DNA from: Blattamonas nauphoetae
Lineage: Eukaryota; Preaxostyla; Oxymonadida
DNA: 64,000 nucleotides
Direction of reading: 5' to 3'
Assembly: GCA_033064195.1 (NCBI GenBank)
Contig: JARBJD010000085.1
Location: 62,001-126,000 of the forward strand
The position numbers and the translations under genes are program-made. The notes under the pieces were generated by a model. That model made no database searches and was not told where the DNA came from. It saw only the letters and a list, made by a program, of their open reading frames with translations. Of the stretch, positions 1 to 11,562 are shown piece by piece. Position 1 is the first letter of the stretch. Each line of letters starts with the position of its first letter.

Positions 1-1
1 C

Positions 2-1021
2 GATTTGGAGTTACAATCGCTTCTTCTCTTCTTGTCTCGCCGCCCCAAACCCACACAACTTCTGTTCGCGACAGATGGCACGTTCAGACTCGCTGTCAAA
101 AATCAATCCTTCACATCGGCGACATTTCACGCCAAATCGCTCTGTTCCCTCTTCACCCCCACTCAGCAACACCACGCCCCTCCCCTCATCACTTCTTTCC
201 GTTCCTTCGTGAAGACAATCGACGAGGTGTCTCTCATTCTCTACATTTTGGATGGATGGGTTTCGAGTCTCTTCGGAACTGTCCACCCATCAACGCTACC
301 ATTCACACCCGACTTTATCCCCCTCCACACCGTCCTCATTGATCTCATCAAGGACCGGCTGAAGAACTCTGACCTCAGTCCAACCTCCATCAGACATCTC
401 CCACCTCAACTTCGAAGCGAACTGGATGAGAGATCTCTCTCATTCTTCGAACACTCGAAGGAGTATTTGGTCCATCTCTCCCTCCACCCTTTCGCCATCG
501 CGAATCGCAGAGATGACGCGATTCTCGACTTCCTCTCGTTTTTGATTGGTCCATACTCCTTCAGAGTCCTGTCTGATCCTTATCGAAAGATGCTGATTGA
601 AGAAATGGATGCATCTGCTCTCTCCTCATCGTCTCCGCCTCTCATCCTCACAACTGAGCTGGTTCGTCCTCTCTCCGATGAAGAGACGATCCAAGTTGTT
701 GACCGAATTATTGCTCACATCGACAGGAACACATTTCTGGATGACAACACAATTCTCCCGATCTTTGTTTTCATCCAACGACAACTCCATTCCCCATCTC
801 TTCCAAAATTATTCAAGAAAGTGGGCCGAACACCAAATCAATACTTCCACGCATTGAACTCCTTTCTTTCTCTCGGCCACAACTCGTTCCTGTCTCGATG
901 GATTAAAGGCACTCGACCGCCAGTCAACAATCTCTTCCTCACAAAATCAATCAATCATTCGCCAACAAACGACGATTGGAAGGATGTCTACGTCAAGAGT
1001 ATTCTGATTCTGATAAATATA
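2..1021 (+). CDS. 5'-partial host ORF of unknown function, cut by a transposon
   Basis: An open frame enters from the left edge and runs about 340 codons without a stop. Composition looks like host coding sequence: leucine- and serine-rich helical stretches with no signal peptide and no clear membrane helix. I do not recognise a domain; an armadillo-like helical protein is only a guess. The frame is open up to the TA at 1020-1021, where a 7.5 kb pogo-type element begins; the codons after 1021 in the long ORF belong to the element. Coding-like sequence resumes on the far side at 8481, so this is probably the front of a gene broken by insertion. The true start codon lies outside the window. Confidence 0.6.
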
Positions 1022-1053
1022 GGGGGTGCATTAATTACGTCCCCTCAGGTTTT
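1022..1053 (+). repeat. left terminal inverted repeat of the pogo-type element
   Basis: Thirty-two bases starting GGGGGTGCATT and ending in CAGGTTTT match the reverse complement of 8446-8477. TA lies immediately outside. Confidence 0.9.
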
Positions 1054-1934
1054 CTCGATATATGATGAATGAAGACAATGACCAATACCGATATGAGTCA
1101 TAAACATCTGTGATGCTCAGATTAGTGAACACATTTCACAATGATACTTCTTAATTTACGATTTTCAGCAGAGTTCCTGTTTCAGACACACGAATCCCAA
1201 TCAACTATCACATTATTTTAAGAGGATGTCCATTCTACGGATTCAAATACATGAAAAAGACACAAATTGTTGAAGAATAAACAAATATCTTCCCATTGGA
1301 AGGTAAGTGGAGAATCCACACCACCGTCAACAACACAGATTCCCATATGTCTATCCACATCTCCATTCCGAAAGACACTCTCAAAACATGCTTCAAAGAT
1401 GATTAAAGTCAATGACAGTCGATTTCAACGAAACCATGCATCTTTTCGTTCGCTTCATCAATCGATCCTCTCGAAAGAGGTATTGCGATTTTCATTTCTC
1501 AAAATCAGTTTTCGTTTCTGGAAATAGGTGAAGAAATACACGTTTCCTCAACATATGGAATTTTCAACCATGGTTCGAGTTTTCACTGACTTCTTCGTGG
1601 ATCTTGAAAGTGATTCGATTCAAGTCTCATTTTGAACATTTTTACGTCTTTCTAAGATTATAAGAAGATGACATAAGTGATATCGGTGATAAAACTCAAC
1701 TTTCATACCTTCCAATGAAAAACGAATGACTTTTCATTTTTCCACCACACATGTGAATGAGGCTCTTATTTTACATTTTTAGAACACTGCACGATAAAAG
1801 AGTTGAAAAGAACTCTGATAATGAAATGATTTCTGGAAGTGTTTCTCATAGCTGAAAATATTCGTCAATCACCATCAGAAATGAGTGAATTGAGAGATCT
1901 ATCACACAAAATATCGAAAATTTGAACAGAAACA

Positions 1935-2015
1935 GCACCGCCCTTCTAGTAGGTGCTGTCCAAACCTCGGTTCCTCTCACATGAGTATGAGGTGGTCCTA
2001 TGTATGGGCGGTCCA
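1935..2015 (+). repeat. subterminal repeat, inverted copy of 7988-8375
   Basis: This 80-bp stretch carries a small hairpin (AGCACC ... GGTGCT) followed by a CCTCGGTTCCTCTCACATGA core and a GTGGTCCTATGTATGGGCGG tail. Its reverse complement appears in two pieces near the other end of the pogo element: the first half at 7988-8041 and the second half at 8332-8363, separated by about 290 bp. It looks like an older element or a subterminal arm into which a small MITE was later inserted on the right-hand side. Confidence 0.6.
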
Positions 2016-3284
2016 AAAGAAACTCAATGATTTCGAACATTTCAGAAATCTTCTTCCTCCTTCACGATACTCTTTGTCTAAATTCCGCGAGACGCTCCTC
2101 AACAAGATGTAGGTGACCTACGAGACGAAGAATCGACCATCCTTTCATTGACAAATGAATCGAAGATTCAACCTTATCAATCGTCGTCTCTCGATTCTCC
2201 AGTCCTACAATTATCTCCCACTCTTTCCTAAACAACTATTTCGCACCAAGGGGGCTAAAGCTTGAAGTGCCAACCGTCCAGGCGACTGTCCAAAGACTTG
2301 ATCAAACAAACTCTTCAGAATCGAGAAGTTACTCTTCTGACGAAGTTTATGCCCCCATCCACCAGGATCGTTCTCCTTCCTGGGCTAAACGAAACTTCTT
2401 TGGCGGGCTTGCAGGGAAAATGAAGGAGACAAAGATTATCATCCAATGCAACTCAAAGGCGTTCAGATTCATTTTGAAGGAGGAAGGGTTGAAGATACGA
2501 GAAGAACAACGAGTATACATCCAACTCCGGCACTTCGGAGTTCCCTTATCTCGGACGCAACGTCCGATTCCAGGCATGACGAACATGCGGAAAATCCTGC
2601 TGATATGAACGAATAAAGGAGGCAAAATGTTTCTAAGATATTGAAATGTTAACCTTTTGTTGGCTCTAAGTTTGACCAATCCTTTCTTCGTGACATCAGT
2701 ACAACTCAACTTTCAAACGGTCCGGAGTTTCCAAACCAAGACCTTCACTCACGCAACACCTCTGACAGTGTTCGAGATGTCCAGAAACACCTGCTGGGTC
2801 ACTTTACACGTTCAGGCCAGAACAATATCGATATAGGCCATTCCAGACGTCTTGACACATGTCGACTCGATCTGAGGAGAGATTCACCGTATGCAACAAG
2901 AAAGCAACGACTAGGGGTCGACATCCATATCTCATGCAATGAAAGCGAGGTGAATACAGCCGCGGCACACGTCGAGAGTCATCCTCCGAACCTTGGAATC
3001 AAGACAATGATTTCCCAACAATTGTGCGGCGGAGATCGACTTTTACAACCTCCATATAGTAGTAAAAGAAGTCGTGAAAGTAAAATAACGCATACATGTC
3101 ACCATTTTTCTCATGGTTGAGAAGATCATCTTTCGTTGAGATTGTATGGAATAGACTTCATGTTCCACATTGAATTGAATGCACATCGCAAAATAACTTC
3201 GTCTTCGTGTATTTCCGGAAAAATCGTGAACATCTGAACGAATCTCCGGAAGTCGGACGAGTCAGTGCCCAACACTTTTTAGAA

Positions 3285-4887
3285 ATGAGTGAGTATCTCA
3301 CTCAGAAAGAAATATCGCGCATAATCGCCACTTTGGACTACAGAAATCTCCCCAATTCAGCGTCCAAAGGGGCGAAACTCTACAATGAGCAGGCAGTTCG
3401 TCACGAAGATGTTGTTAAAGCAGGGGTGTGCACCGAAGGCCAACTTAAAAGAGGAATCCGCGCGATGAATGAACACCGAGAAATTGGGGTGGCCCATCGA
3501 CCTGGCAAACTCACCCACAGCGATGAACAGGAGCTTTTGACCTACTGTCTGGAAAAGATAGAGCTTGATGGTCATGTGAAAAAAAGAGATATACTCGAAC
3601 AAGTGTGCCCTTTTTTTGATCTTTCATGCTTAAGGCTAATACCATCTGGAAGAAAAGTGTTAGATTCGATGAAGGGAAGCCAATCATGAGCAAGCAATGG
3701 TTGAACGCGTGGTTGGGTCGTCAAAATCTCTTTATCCAGTATAAACCACTCTTCATTGCGATCGAACGCATCGATAATACAACAGAGGCAACACTTCGAG
3801 AGTGGATTTCTCTCGTCGGACGGGTGATAGAACGTTATCAGATCGATCCCAATCTGATGTATAACTTCGACGAATCGTCGCTACGCATCAGTATTGACGA
3901 TAAAAGTCTGCTCGTGTCGACCCCAAATCATGCAAACGCTCTTCTGCCATCGCCACCGCGCATCGAAAATGCTACCCTGTGCGCCTGTGTATCTTCGCAT
4001 GGATCCCGTCTTGATCCTGTGATATTATGGCCGAGTGCAACAATCCCAAAAGAATTTACGGATCTGAGCAATCACCACATTCACATTCTTTGCAGAAAAA
4101 TTGGCTGGATAAATCAAGGGTCATACAATGAAATCATGGAAAGTTTATTCTACCACAAATCGACCAGCAAAGGCGCAGTATTAACAAAAGTCGCTCACAT
4201 GCACTTTTAATCATGGATGGTCATCAGACAAGACACAGCCAAGACATTATCAACCTCGCCAACTCCCTCAAAATCCATATCCTCATCCTTCCAGCACATA
4301 CAACACATGTAACTCAACCACTGGATCAGTTTCCTTTCGCGGTCTTAAAGCAAAAATTGCAAAAATCGTTTGCTCCACCATCCAACGGTGGAATTCGGGA
4401 ATACAGAAGGGCCTTGGCGGACGTGTTGCCGGATGCAATTTCATCAGCATTCCAGAAGAGCCTAATCATGGGCTCCTTCAGAGCAACCGGACTCCGACCA
4501 CTCGATTTAGACGTTCTACTCAATACACGGTCGAAACTGGTGAAAAAGGCATACAAGGCAAAGGACGGAATCCATTCCAAAAACCCTCCCTCTGAGTCAC
4601 AAAGACAACTATCTCCTCCGAACGAGGAACCAACAGCGAGAGGTAGTCTCCTCTCCCCCTCACAGAATACTGATCAAGATAAAACGCCTCGCCAGAAAAA
4701 AATCACAGATTTTGTTTGTGTGAAAACAAAACTCCGCTCTCAACCAGCTATACAAGTCACCCCAGAGATCACGCCTGTCAAACGACACAGCAGTGAAGGG
4801 TCACCAGCTGATTCCGAACACATGACTTACTTGGCGTACTCACCTCGGAAAAAAGTGCAATATTTTGCTGACGACTTCGATGACTAG
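3285..4887 (+). pseudogene. pogo/jerky-type transposase, frame-disrupted
   Basis: The likely start is the ATG at 3285. The N-terminal part (3285-3615) has a helix-turn-helix look with SDEQELLTYCLEKI, as in CENP-B/jerky-like DNA-binding domains. The DDE_1 catalytic core follows in two other frames: YNFDES near 3860, MDGHQTRHS at 4213 and THVTQPLDQF near 4305-4335. The second and third aspartates are 35 residues apart, as expected of pogo-group DDxD enzymes. The C-terminus is basic and serine-rich. The reading frame changes near the T-run at 3611-3617 and again near 4195-4212, so the ORF is broken twice unless unusually short introns are spliced there. Conserved motifs survive on both sides of each break, so decay is recent. 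Confidence 0.75.
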
Positions 4888-7800
4888 AATCAGACGGTAA
4901 ACTAACTTTAACATTTATTCACCTCATTTTAACATTGTTCCTTTCTATCTGGTGCATCTGGAATTTTTTCAAATAATAAAAAGTGGATATTTGATGTGAA
5001 AATGGCTCTCCTATTGATGGACCACCAGGACGAGGTATCAAGAAAGGTTCGACTTATTTTACATTCACGAGTTCTTTTACTACTATACTATTTGACACCA
5101 CCAACGGTCAGGAATTCGATTGGCAAGGACCCCAGGAGTGATTACACACCTCATGCTTAATTTAGCATCAAAGTGGTCTGAACTGCGATGGGAACAAACA
5201 AGATCCTCACCAATAGAAGAAATATGTGAAACATTGATGATTATTCAGCAAATGGAGAATCTTTATTGTGGAATGGACAGGTCATTTTCGACTAAAAGGG
5301 ATCGGTCCAAACTCACGTTTCGGTCACGCGAGAACCTCCTCATGACCAATTCCACTTCGTCGACTTGGTATTTTCCCGATGCGAGCACTCTTTCCCGTTA
5401 AGCAACTCCCAGATCAATCAAGTTTCAAACAGATTCATTTCGCGCCCTTGAGCCGCACCTCGTTGGGACAAATTCCCTCAATCCGATAAAAGACAGCAAT
5501 ATCTGGCATCAATTGTTGACAGGGAGCGTGAAACAGAAGTGATACACATTTTTGAAAAGCCTGGGCTCGACTGGACATCAAGCGCTTCTAGTACACGGAT
5601 CGGTCACTATGTTCTGTTTTTTGCACTTGACGTCATCACGAAGAGGCTCTTCCTACCAATTTCATTCCCGCAGATCCAGAATTGTCAAAGGAGGAATAAC
5701 TCGGATGTAATGTTTCTCGACTAAATACTTCACTCAGCAAATGAACGAATCAATATGCCTCCCTGAGGAGGATGGAGACCACCAGGACGATTTCTCGTTC
5801 CCAATTATGCAGCGCTGGCTTGTTTTCGAGGGCTAAAACGCGGTCAGAATGGCAGACTGTGTCAAGATCGGGAGATAGTACCATTGTTGAAGCCGATCGC
5901 AGACTCAGACTTTCCCTCAACGTCTAACCAACCGTTCTAACAATTTCACAATATGACTGCCTCCATTTGAGGAGCCGACATTAGACAACCCAACTTCATT
6001 CGCTCCAACGGGGAGACTCTTGTGTTAATCCCAGCCGAAACTGGCTGAGTTGAACAAAACAGTGCAAATGACGTCTCTCTGAACCAGTCAAAGATGGACA
6101 ACTCTGGAAGCTGGTCGCCACGCAACTCAAGTTCCAGTTGCGGCTCTTCAGGCGATCGATGAAGAACGAAGATGTAGCCCGTGAAGACGTCATCCATCGT
6201 CAGCCTCTCCATCTCGAAGCTCGATTAGTGTTCCCCGTCATCGATGATGGCAGCACGGGGACGGCAGTGGCAGCTGTTCTCCACAGTGCAGTGAAAACGT
6301 CTGAACATGGAGGGAAAAGCACTCCATCCATCCTCATCACGAAAGATCCCCCAGTCCGACAGGGGACGAAGTTACGATATCGAGACATCGCATGAATGGC
6401 AACAAGTTAGTCGACGTATTAGTTCAGAAAGATGGCAAAGTGTTTGCCAAGGACTCTCTGGTTTTGAGAAGAGGAATATATCTGACCTCACATTCAACCG
6501 GAAGGACTTCTGAGGGATTCATGGGACGGACGGCTGCTCATCTACGATATACGCTTGATAGTCGTGGGCCTCCTTTCAGATGCAATGGGGCTGTTCTCAG
6601 CTCCAACGAGAACACTGACTCGTCGCACCAGTCATTGCTCGGCTCTGTACGAACCCTCGTTCCGCCACAAACCATTTCTGTTGGCTGGTGTAATTTCCTG
6701 TTCAAGCCCGACGAACTATTGGTCGTCCTCACCCTCTTGGTCATATTGTATCAAGGCTCTCATCTATGGGGCCATGAGTATGTCAGGACAAAATTCCTCC
6801 GTGACAGCATCGAAGACGTTGGAGAGGGTAGAGAATGAGATACTTGTCAAAGACTGCAGTTGGTCGCAGTGACAAAAGCCGAACTGGGGTATCAAGCAGA
6901 CTCAGGAAACAGTTGACTGGATCATGGATGGACAGTAATTCTCCGATACATGATCGTCCGCTCACCTTTTAGGTCAGCTTCATTCGAGGGAAGGAATGGT
7001 TTCCAGTATTATCACTGAGTCCACTTTGACAATCGCATGAACAGTCCCAGCACTCTTCACACACTCCCCTTTCGAGTTGTCGCATTCGACAGACCAAGCT
7101 TGTCCAATTACCACGGCGTTTCATTCAACAACAAGGACTCTTCAAATAAACTTGGGGAAGACATACTCGTCCACAAAGATCACTCGCTTTCTAGGAACAC
7201 ATGCGTGATCTCGGTTCGAATTCCTGAACGGCCAGGCGATAGAACAACAATTTCTCGCCTTCCACGACAAACTAGCAGCTGAATCGCCCACAATCTTAGT
7301 GGGGGCATATTGTCACCCCTTTTGTCAATCAACGTTGACTCCATGAACTCGATTGAAATGAGGACAAGAAATCCGACCGTCCCTTGCGAAGCAATAGTCA
7401 TCACAAATTCAAGTACCATCGAATCACTTCGTCAGCCAGCTGTTCAAGACGAGACAGATTGAAGGAATGTGGGGAATGAAGTTGGATAGAGCAGATCAAA
7501 CTCACAAAACACTTCCTGAAACCGCTCCAGATGAGAAATATCTCCTGTCGTCGCGTCCTCCCTTTCAAACGTCGCTCTCCAAGACGTGTCACGTTGACTG
7601 CGCTGGACCTCCCTGATTTGGGAACGAGCGTCCAGCCCGGCACAAAGAAGATCCTCGCTGTCAGATCGTCCACTCGATGTGAGTGCTGGGGGTCAAGCCC
7701 AGTTTGTGAGAATGAGCAAGCTAAGAATCAATGGTAGCAAGATCATTGTATCAGACAATCCGCCAACCACAAGTCGTCAACCTCTTCCACGTTGCGCAGA

Positions 7801-7980
7801 TTGTATCCTCTCGACGATGAGCAACCCGAGAAGCAACTCTGCCCCTCCCGCGACTTGATGGCAGCCCTTGAGAAGGGAGGCACGGTCCATCTAACAGTTC
7901 AAGAGACTTGTGGCAAGGCCAACACAAGGATGTCATTTAATCGTTTCAACTCATTCTTTCACTCTTTCTCTGTTGTATTC
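4888..7980. other. non-transposase cargo of the pogo element with decayed coding-like fragments
   Basis: About 3 kb lies between the transposase and the right-hand repeats. Only short open stretches (60-150 codons) occur in several frames, the longest being 6392-6838 on the plus strand. At roughly 7080-7190 the plus strand reads FNNKDSSNKLGEDILVHKD, which resembles the repeat style of the beta-helix surface proteins elsewhere in this window. I infer that part of the cargo derives from such a gene and is no longer coding. No recognisable intact gene was found. Confidence 0.35.
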
Positions 7981-7987
7981 CTTTCAA

Positions 7988-8380
7988 GACTCATGTGAGA
8001 GGAACCGAGGTTTGGACAGCACCTACTAGAAGGGCGGTGCTTGTAACAAACCGAGGTTCCTCTCGAATACCTGCTTCCACAAGCCGCGAGGAGAGCAGAA
8101 GACTTCCCGAGTTCCCTTTGGGACTCTTTTCAAAGTCCTGTCACAGTTTTTTGTTCCTCGTTGAGGATTTTCTGTGATCAGGCCCTTATAAATTTTTTGT
8201 TCCTCGTTCGTCGCTTTGCGACAGTCTCCATCCCTTGTGGCTCTGCCTCAGTGATTGGAAAAATGTAGGGTGAATTGAATCTTCAACAATTTTGAAGTGT
8301 TCTCATTCTTGGTTCTCATTTTGAACCGCCCATACATAGGACCACCTCATACTCATGTGAGAGGAACCTCGGTTTGTTAC
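7988..8380 (+). repeat. composite inverted repeat containing a 337-bp MITE-like unit
   Basis: Positions 7988-8041 are the reverse complement of the first part of 1935-2015, and 8332-8363 of the second part. Between them, GTAACAAACCGAGGTTCCTC starts at 8044 and its inverse GAGGAACCTCGGTTTGTTAC ends at about 8380, giving a short element with 22-bp inverted ends. Inside, TTTTTTGTTCCTCGTT occurs twice near 8148 and 8197. Confidence 0.6.
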
Positions 8381-8445
8381 AATGACTTACCAATGTTTAA
8401 GACATTCACGAAAAATCCAGTAAGGTTAACTTAACAGATATTGAA

Positions 8446-8477
8446 AAAACCTGAGGGGACGTAATTAATGCACCCCC
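8446..8477 (+). repeat. right terminal inverted repeat of the pogo-type element
   Basis: Inverse copy of 1022-1053, ending GCACCCCC and followed directly by TATA. Confidence 0.9.
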
Positions 8478-8480
8478 TAT

Positions 8481-9101
8481 ATCCTGAAACTGGACCGACC
8501 TCCATCCCCCACAAATGCGGAGTTACACCACGTCAGCCTCAACTTTGTTGTTCTGGAAGATGTGCATTTCACCTCTCCCAGTGCAACTCAGGTGAGTCGG
8601 GCACAACCCGATCGATCAGACGTACAATCTGATAGGTTCGGCCTCGCAGTCTTCAAAGGAAAACACTACGGATTCGGAGAAAGTGTGTTGTGGCTTGACC
8701 ACCAGATCACAATCTACACCAACTGTGAATATCCAGAACTTGCTCGTGTTCTGTGCAAGCTCGGATTCTTCGTTCCGATTGTGGGTAGCCTCGCAAGTAA
8801 TGATTGTTCGTCCACGTCGATGAGCTTCTTGACAAGTATCTCCCGAATGTTCTTTGAGGCAGACAAGAAAGGGACACCGAAACGATGGTCGGAGAATGGA
8901 GCGAGGACGTATCTTGATGAGGAAGGCTGGCAGGATGCGATGGAGTTCGTTATGATTCGGAAGACTGACAGTGGAGATGACAGCGCAATCTCAAACAAAT
9001 CAAAATTGATGATGCACTTCTGTGGGTCAAATTTGGGAAAGATGAAAGGTTTGAGTGAGAATCTGTTTCCATTCACGCTTTCACTTAGTTTTTGCTTCTA
9101 G
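8481..9101 (+). CDS. coding-like segment resuming after the pogo element
   Basis: An open frame runs from 8481 through 8562 to the stop at 9099. It includes FVVLEDVHFTSPSATQ and WQDAMEFVMIRKTDSGDD, which look like genuine host protein sequence. It is probably the continuation of the ORF at 2-1021. The phase across the insertion does not fit a simple 2-bp or 4-bp target duplication, so an indel or intron at the junction is likely. Possible introns begin at CAG|GTGAGT (about 8590) and at AAG|GTTTGAGTGAG (about 9045). Product unknown. Confidence 0.4.
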   Translation: MLKLDRPPSPTNAELHHVSLNFVVLEDVHFTSPSATQVSRAQPDRSDVQSDRFGLAVFKGKHYGFGESVLWLDHQITIYTNCEYPELARVLCKLGFFVPIVGSLASNDCSSTSMSFLTSISRMFFEADKKGTPKRWSENGARTYLDEEGWQDAMEFVMIRKTDSGDDSAISNKSKLMMHFCGSNLGKMKGLSENLFPFTLSLSFCF

Positions 9102-9684
9102 AAAGCGAATGCATCACGTTCGGTGTTCAAAATCGGTCTCATTTCATTGATTGCTCTCATCTCACGAAAACCACATTTCTCTTCTGTTTTCTCATTACAA
9201 ACACAATACATCGTCCGCAGAAGAGAGAGATTGAAGTGAGTTTGTAAGAATGAAAGAGAGGGATGAGATGGGAGTGATGTTTTGGTGGAGATGGTTGAAG
9301 AGAAAAGGGATGAGCTGATGTTCATCCAATTCGGGCGCAGATCTGGTTCAAAAGGAAGGCGAGGAGTGTGTGTGTCACTCTCGGCCGAACAGAACACAGT
9401 TTCACCACTCTCTTCGGTCTGGCAGTCAGAAACAATGGACAATTTTCGTTCAGGACCTGCACTGGAGTTCTTTGGCGAAGCGAATCTCAGAAGCTAAAGA
9501 GCTGTGGATGGTGTCCAACCGAAGACAAAGTCTCCATCGCTTCGAATCCATTCGAAAAGGATTTCAAGATTCTGGATGGTTCGAGTCGGGATGAGTCGAT
9601 CACACTAAAGTCTGAAAAGATGAAAGATGAGAAAGGAACCGTGGATTGCGATGCTATTGAATCGAAGAGCCAAGCTCCACACTT
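9102..9684. other. unassigned region, short overlapping ORFs only
   Basis: Open stretches of 70-150 codons exist on both strands and none has a recognisable domain. It may hold 3' exons of the interrupted host gene or the downstream end of the minus-strand remnant at 9685-10177. Confidence 0.3.
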
Positions 9685-10177
9685 CTCACATGATTTCGTC
9701 GGAGAAACGATTTGTGCATCTCCACGACGTTTCCATTCGTCGAGATGGTGTTCTAAGTCGGTCTCGATTGGGTTTGATTGTGTTATGAGTGACGAGGGAG
9801 GGGATGCCAGAGTGTGAGGAGAGAGTTTGGAGGATGCCTCGCTGAGCACCAGCAAGAGAAGGAAGATGGCAGAGGAGTGGAGAGTCGAAGTGAGAAGGAA
9901 TGCCGAACCAGTGAAGAGACACAACAATCTCTCCAACTCTCCTCAGAACGTTCAACTCGTCTTGATCCTGATTCGAATCGAAAGGAGCCAGCAGCTTGAA
10001 GACTTTGGCGAGTGAAGAACAGGCACCGAAGGGAGCGGTCAAGACACCAAAGGAGACGAAACAAGAGAGACAATAGAACCAAGTGATGAACGATTCTCTG
10101 ACGAGGTCTGGCGATGAGAGCAGAGTGTCGAGAAGGCGAGGAGGAGGATGAAAATTGAAGTGGTGGACAATTTTCAC
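9685..10177 (-). pseudogene. family 2 remnant (TAPFG...C.SL segment)
   Basis: The minus strand reads LTAPFGACSSLAKVFKLLAP followed by GIPSHFDSPLL. These align with TAPFGDCHSLKEL and NIPTGFGSALAH in the long family 2 proteins at 22.4-23.9 kb and 41.4-44.7 kb, including the preceding FPPP...LLDTLLSS stretch. Only this central piece is present and the frame shifts within it, so it is a gene fragment. A second copy of the same fragment lies at 33484-34015, again beside a G-rich minisatellite and a family 1 gene, so the whole arrangement was duplicated. Confidence 0.6.
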
Positions 10178-10267
10178 TGGCCAGAAGTTCTTGATTTATA
10201 CATTTCTGGTCTGTTGATCCAAAAATGAACGCGAACATTTCTATCATCCCGCATCTGGACTTCCTCC

Positions 10268-10289
10268 CCTCACACCGAGTGTGGTGAGG
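10268..10289. repeat. dyad hairpin at the head of the minisatellite
   Basis: CCTCACACC and GGTGTGAGG-like arms flank CGAGT. Similar palindromes open the other two minisatellites (near 19360 and 34118), so the hairpin seems to be part of the repeated module. Confidence 0.5.
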
Positions 10290-11320
10290 GGGGAGGCAGA
10301 GGGGAGTGGGAGGGTGTGGGTTGTGAGGGAGAGGCAGAGGAGAGTGGGAGGGTGTGAGTGGTGAGGGAGAGGCAGAGGGGAGTGGGAGGATGTGGGAGGT
10401 GAGGGAGAGGCAGAGGGGAGTGGGAGGGTATGGGTGGTGAGGGAGAGGCAGAGGGAGTGGGAGGGTGTGGGTGGTGAGGGAGAGGCAGAGGGAGTGGGAG
10501 GGTGTGGGTGGTGAGGGAGAGGCAGAGGGGAGTGGGAGGGTGTGGGTGGTGAGGGAGAGGCAGAGTGGAGAGGGAGGGTGTGGGTGGTGAGGGAGAGGCA
10601 GAGGGGTGGGAGGATGTGGGTGGTGAGGGAGAGGCAGAGGGAGAGGGAGGGTGTGGGTTGTGAGGGAGAGGCAGAGGGAGAGGGAGGGTGTGGGTTGTGA
10701 GGGAGAGGCAGAGGGAGTGGGAGGGTGTGAGTGGTGAGGGAGAGGCAGAGTGGAGAGGGAGGGTGTGGGTGGTGAGGGAGAGGCAGAGGGGAGAGGGAGG
10801 TGTGGGTTGTGAGGGAGAGGCAGAGGGGAGTGGGAGGGTGTGGGAGGTGAGGGAGAGGCAGAGGGAGTGGGAGGGTGTGGGTGGTGTGGGAGAGGCAGAG
10901 GGAGTGGAGGGTGTGAGTGGTGAGGGAGAGGCAGAGGGAGTGGGAGGGTGTGGGTGGTGAGGGAGAGGCAGAGGGAGAGGGAGGTGTGGGTGGTGAGGGA
11001 GAGGCAGAGGGAGAGGAAGGGTGTGGGTGGTGTGGGAGAGGCAGAGGGAGAGGGAGGGTGTGGGTTGTGAGGGAGAGGCAGAGTGGGAGGGTGTGGGTGG
11101 TGAGGGAGGCAGGGTGGAGAGGGAGGGTGTGGGTGGTGAGGGAGGCAGAGTGGAGGGAGGTGTGGGTGGTGAGGGAGAGGCAGGGTGGAGAGGGAGGGTG
11201 TGGGTGGTGAGGGAGAGGCAGAGTGGAGAGGGAGGGTGTGGGTGGTGAGGGAGAGGCAGGGTGGAGAGGGAGGGTGTGGGTGGTGTGGGAGAGGCAGAGG
11301 GGAGAGGGAGGGTGTGGGCG
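10290..11320 (+). repeat. G-rich minisatellite, about 27 units of ~38 bp
   Basis: Units read roughly GGTGAGGGAGAGGCAGAGGG followed by GAGTGGGAGGGTGTGGGT, with unit lengths of 33-38 bp. The plus strand is almost free of C. Because the unit is not a multiple of three and the complementary strand lacks stops, long minus-strand ORFs rich in H, P, S, T and L appear in several frames; they are not real proteins. Each unit contains four G-runs (GGGAGGGTGTGGG ... GGG) fitting a G-quadruplex motif. It is followed at 11320-11400 by a conserved flank also found at 19530 and 35370. Confidence 0.9.
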
Positions 11321-11562
11321 GCGAATGAACAGGGATCGAGAACGGCCATGAATTGGGCGACAACACCTTCCGATCCTTCCGAATCGGCTTGCGAAGTGCG
11401 AGAGTGGCGTCGAAGGAGAAGGAGAGTGTGATGGCCATCGAAGGAGAGTGGCAAGAGAGAAGCCAAATCGTTTCGGCAAACCAAACCATGAGGTGATGCC
11501 AGAGCCGACAAAGATCACACACAACCAGTGTGTGTTGTCCCAAAGAAGGCAGAAATTGGTCA

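Larger units (their letters stand above)
1022..8477 (+). mobile_element. pogo/Tigger-type DNA transposon (Tc1-mariner superfamily), 7.46 kb
   Basis: A 32-bp terminal inverted repeat beginning GGGGGTGCATTAATTACGTC is present at 1022-1053 and, inverted, at 8446-8477, with no mismatch seen. Both ends abut TATA, consistent with the TA target duplication of the Tc1-mariner superfamily. Inside is a pogo-type transposase reading (3285-4887) plus about 5.5 kb of other DNA, which is far longer than a typical 2-3 kb pogo element. The extra DNA includes nested inverted repeats (near 1935-2015 and 7988-8380) and decayed host-like coding fragments. The perfect TIRs suggest a fairly recent insertion, while the two frame changes in the transposase argue that this copy is not autonomous. 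Confidence 0.85.

Noticed and set aside
7205-7235. tRNA-like B box (GGTTCGAATTCC)
   Set aside because: No matching A box or cloverleaf arms at the right distance; other GGTTCGA matches in the window also lack an A box.
1022-8477. Large multi-gene element with several proteins of its own
   Set aside because: Only the pogo transposase is recognisable; the remaining ORFs are short, overlapping and on both strands, so I treat them as cargo or decay.
9282-9936. Genes on both strands between 9.28 and 9.94 kb
   Set aside because: Several overlapping ORFs of similar length without domains; there is no basis to choose a strand.
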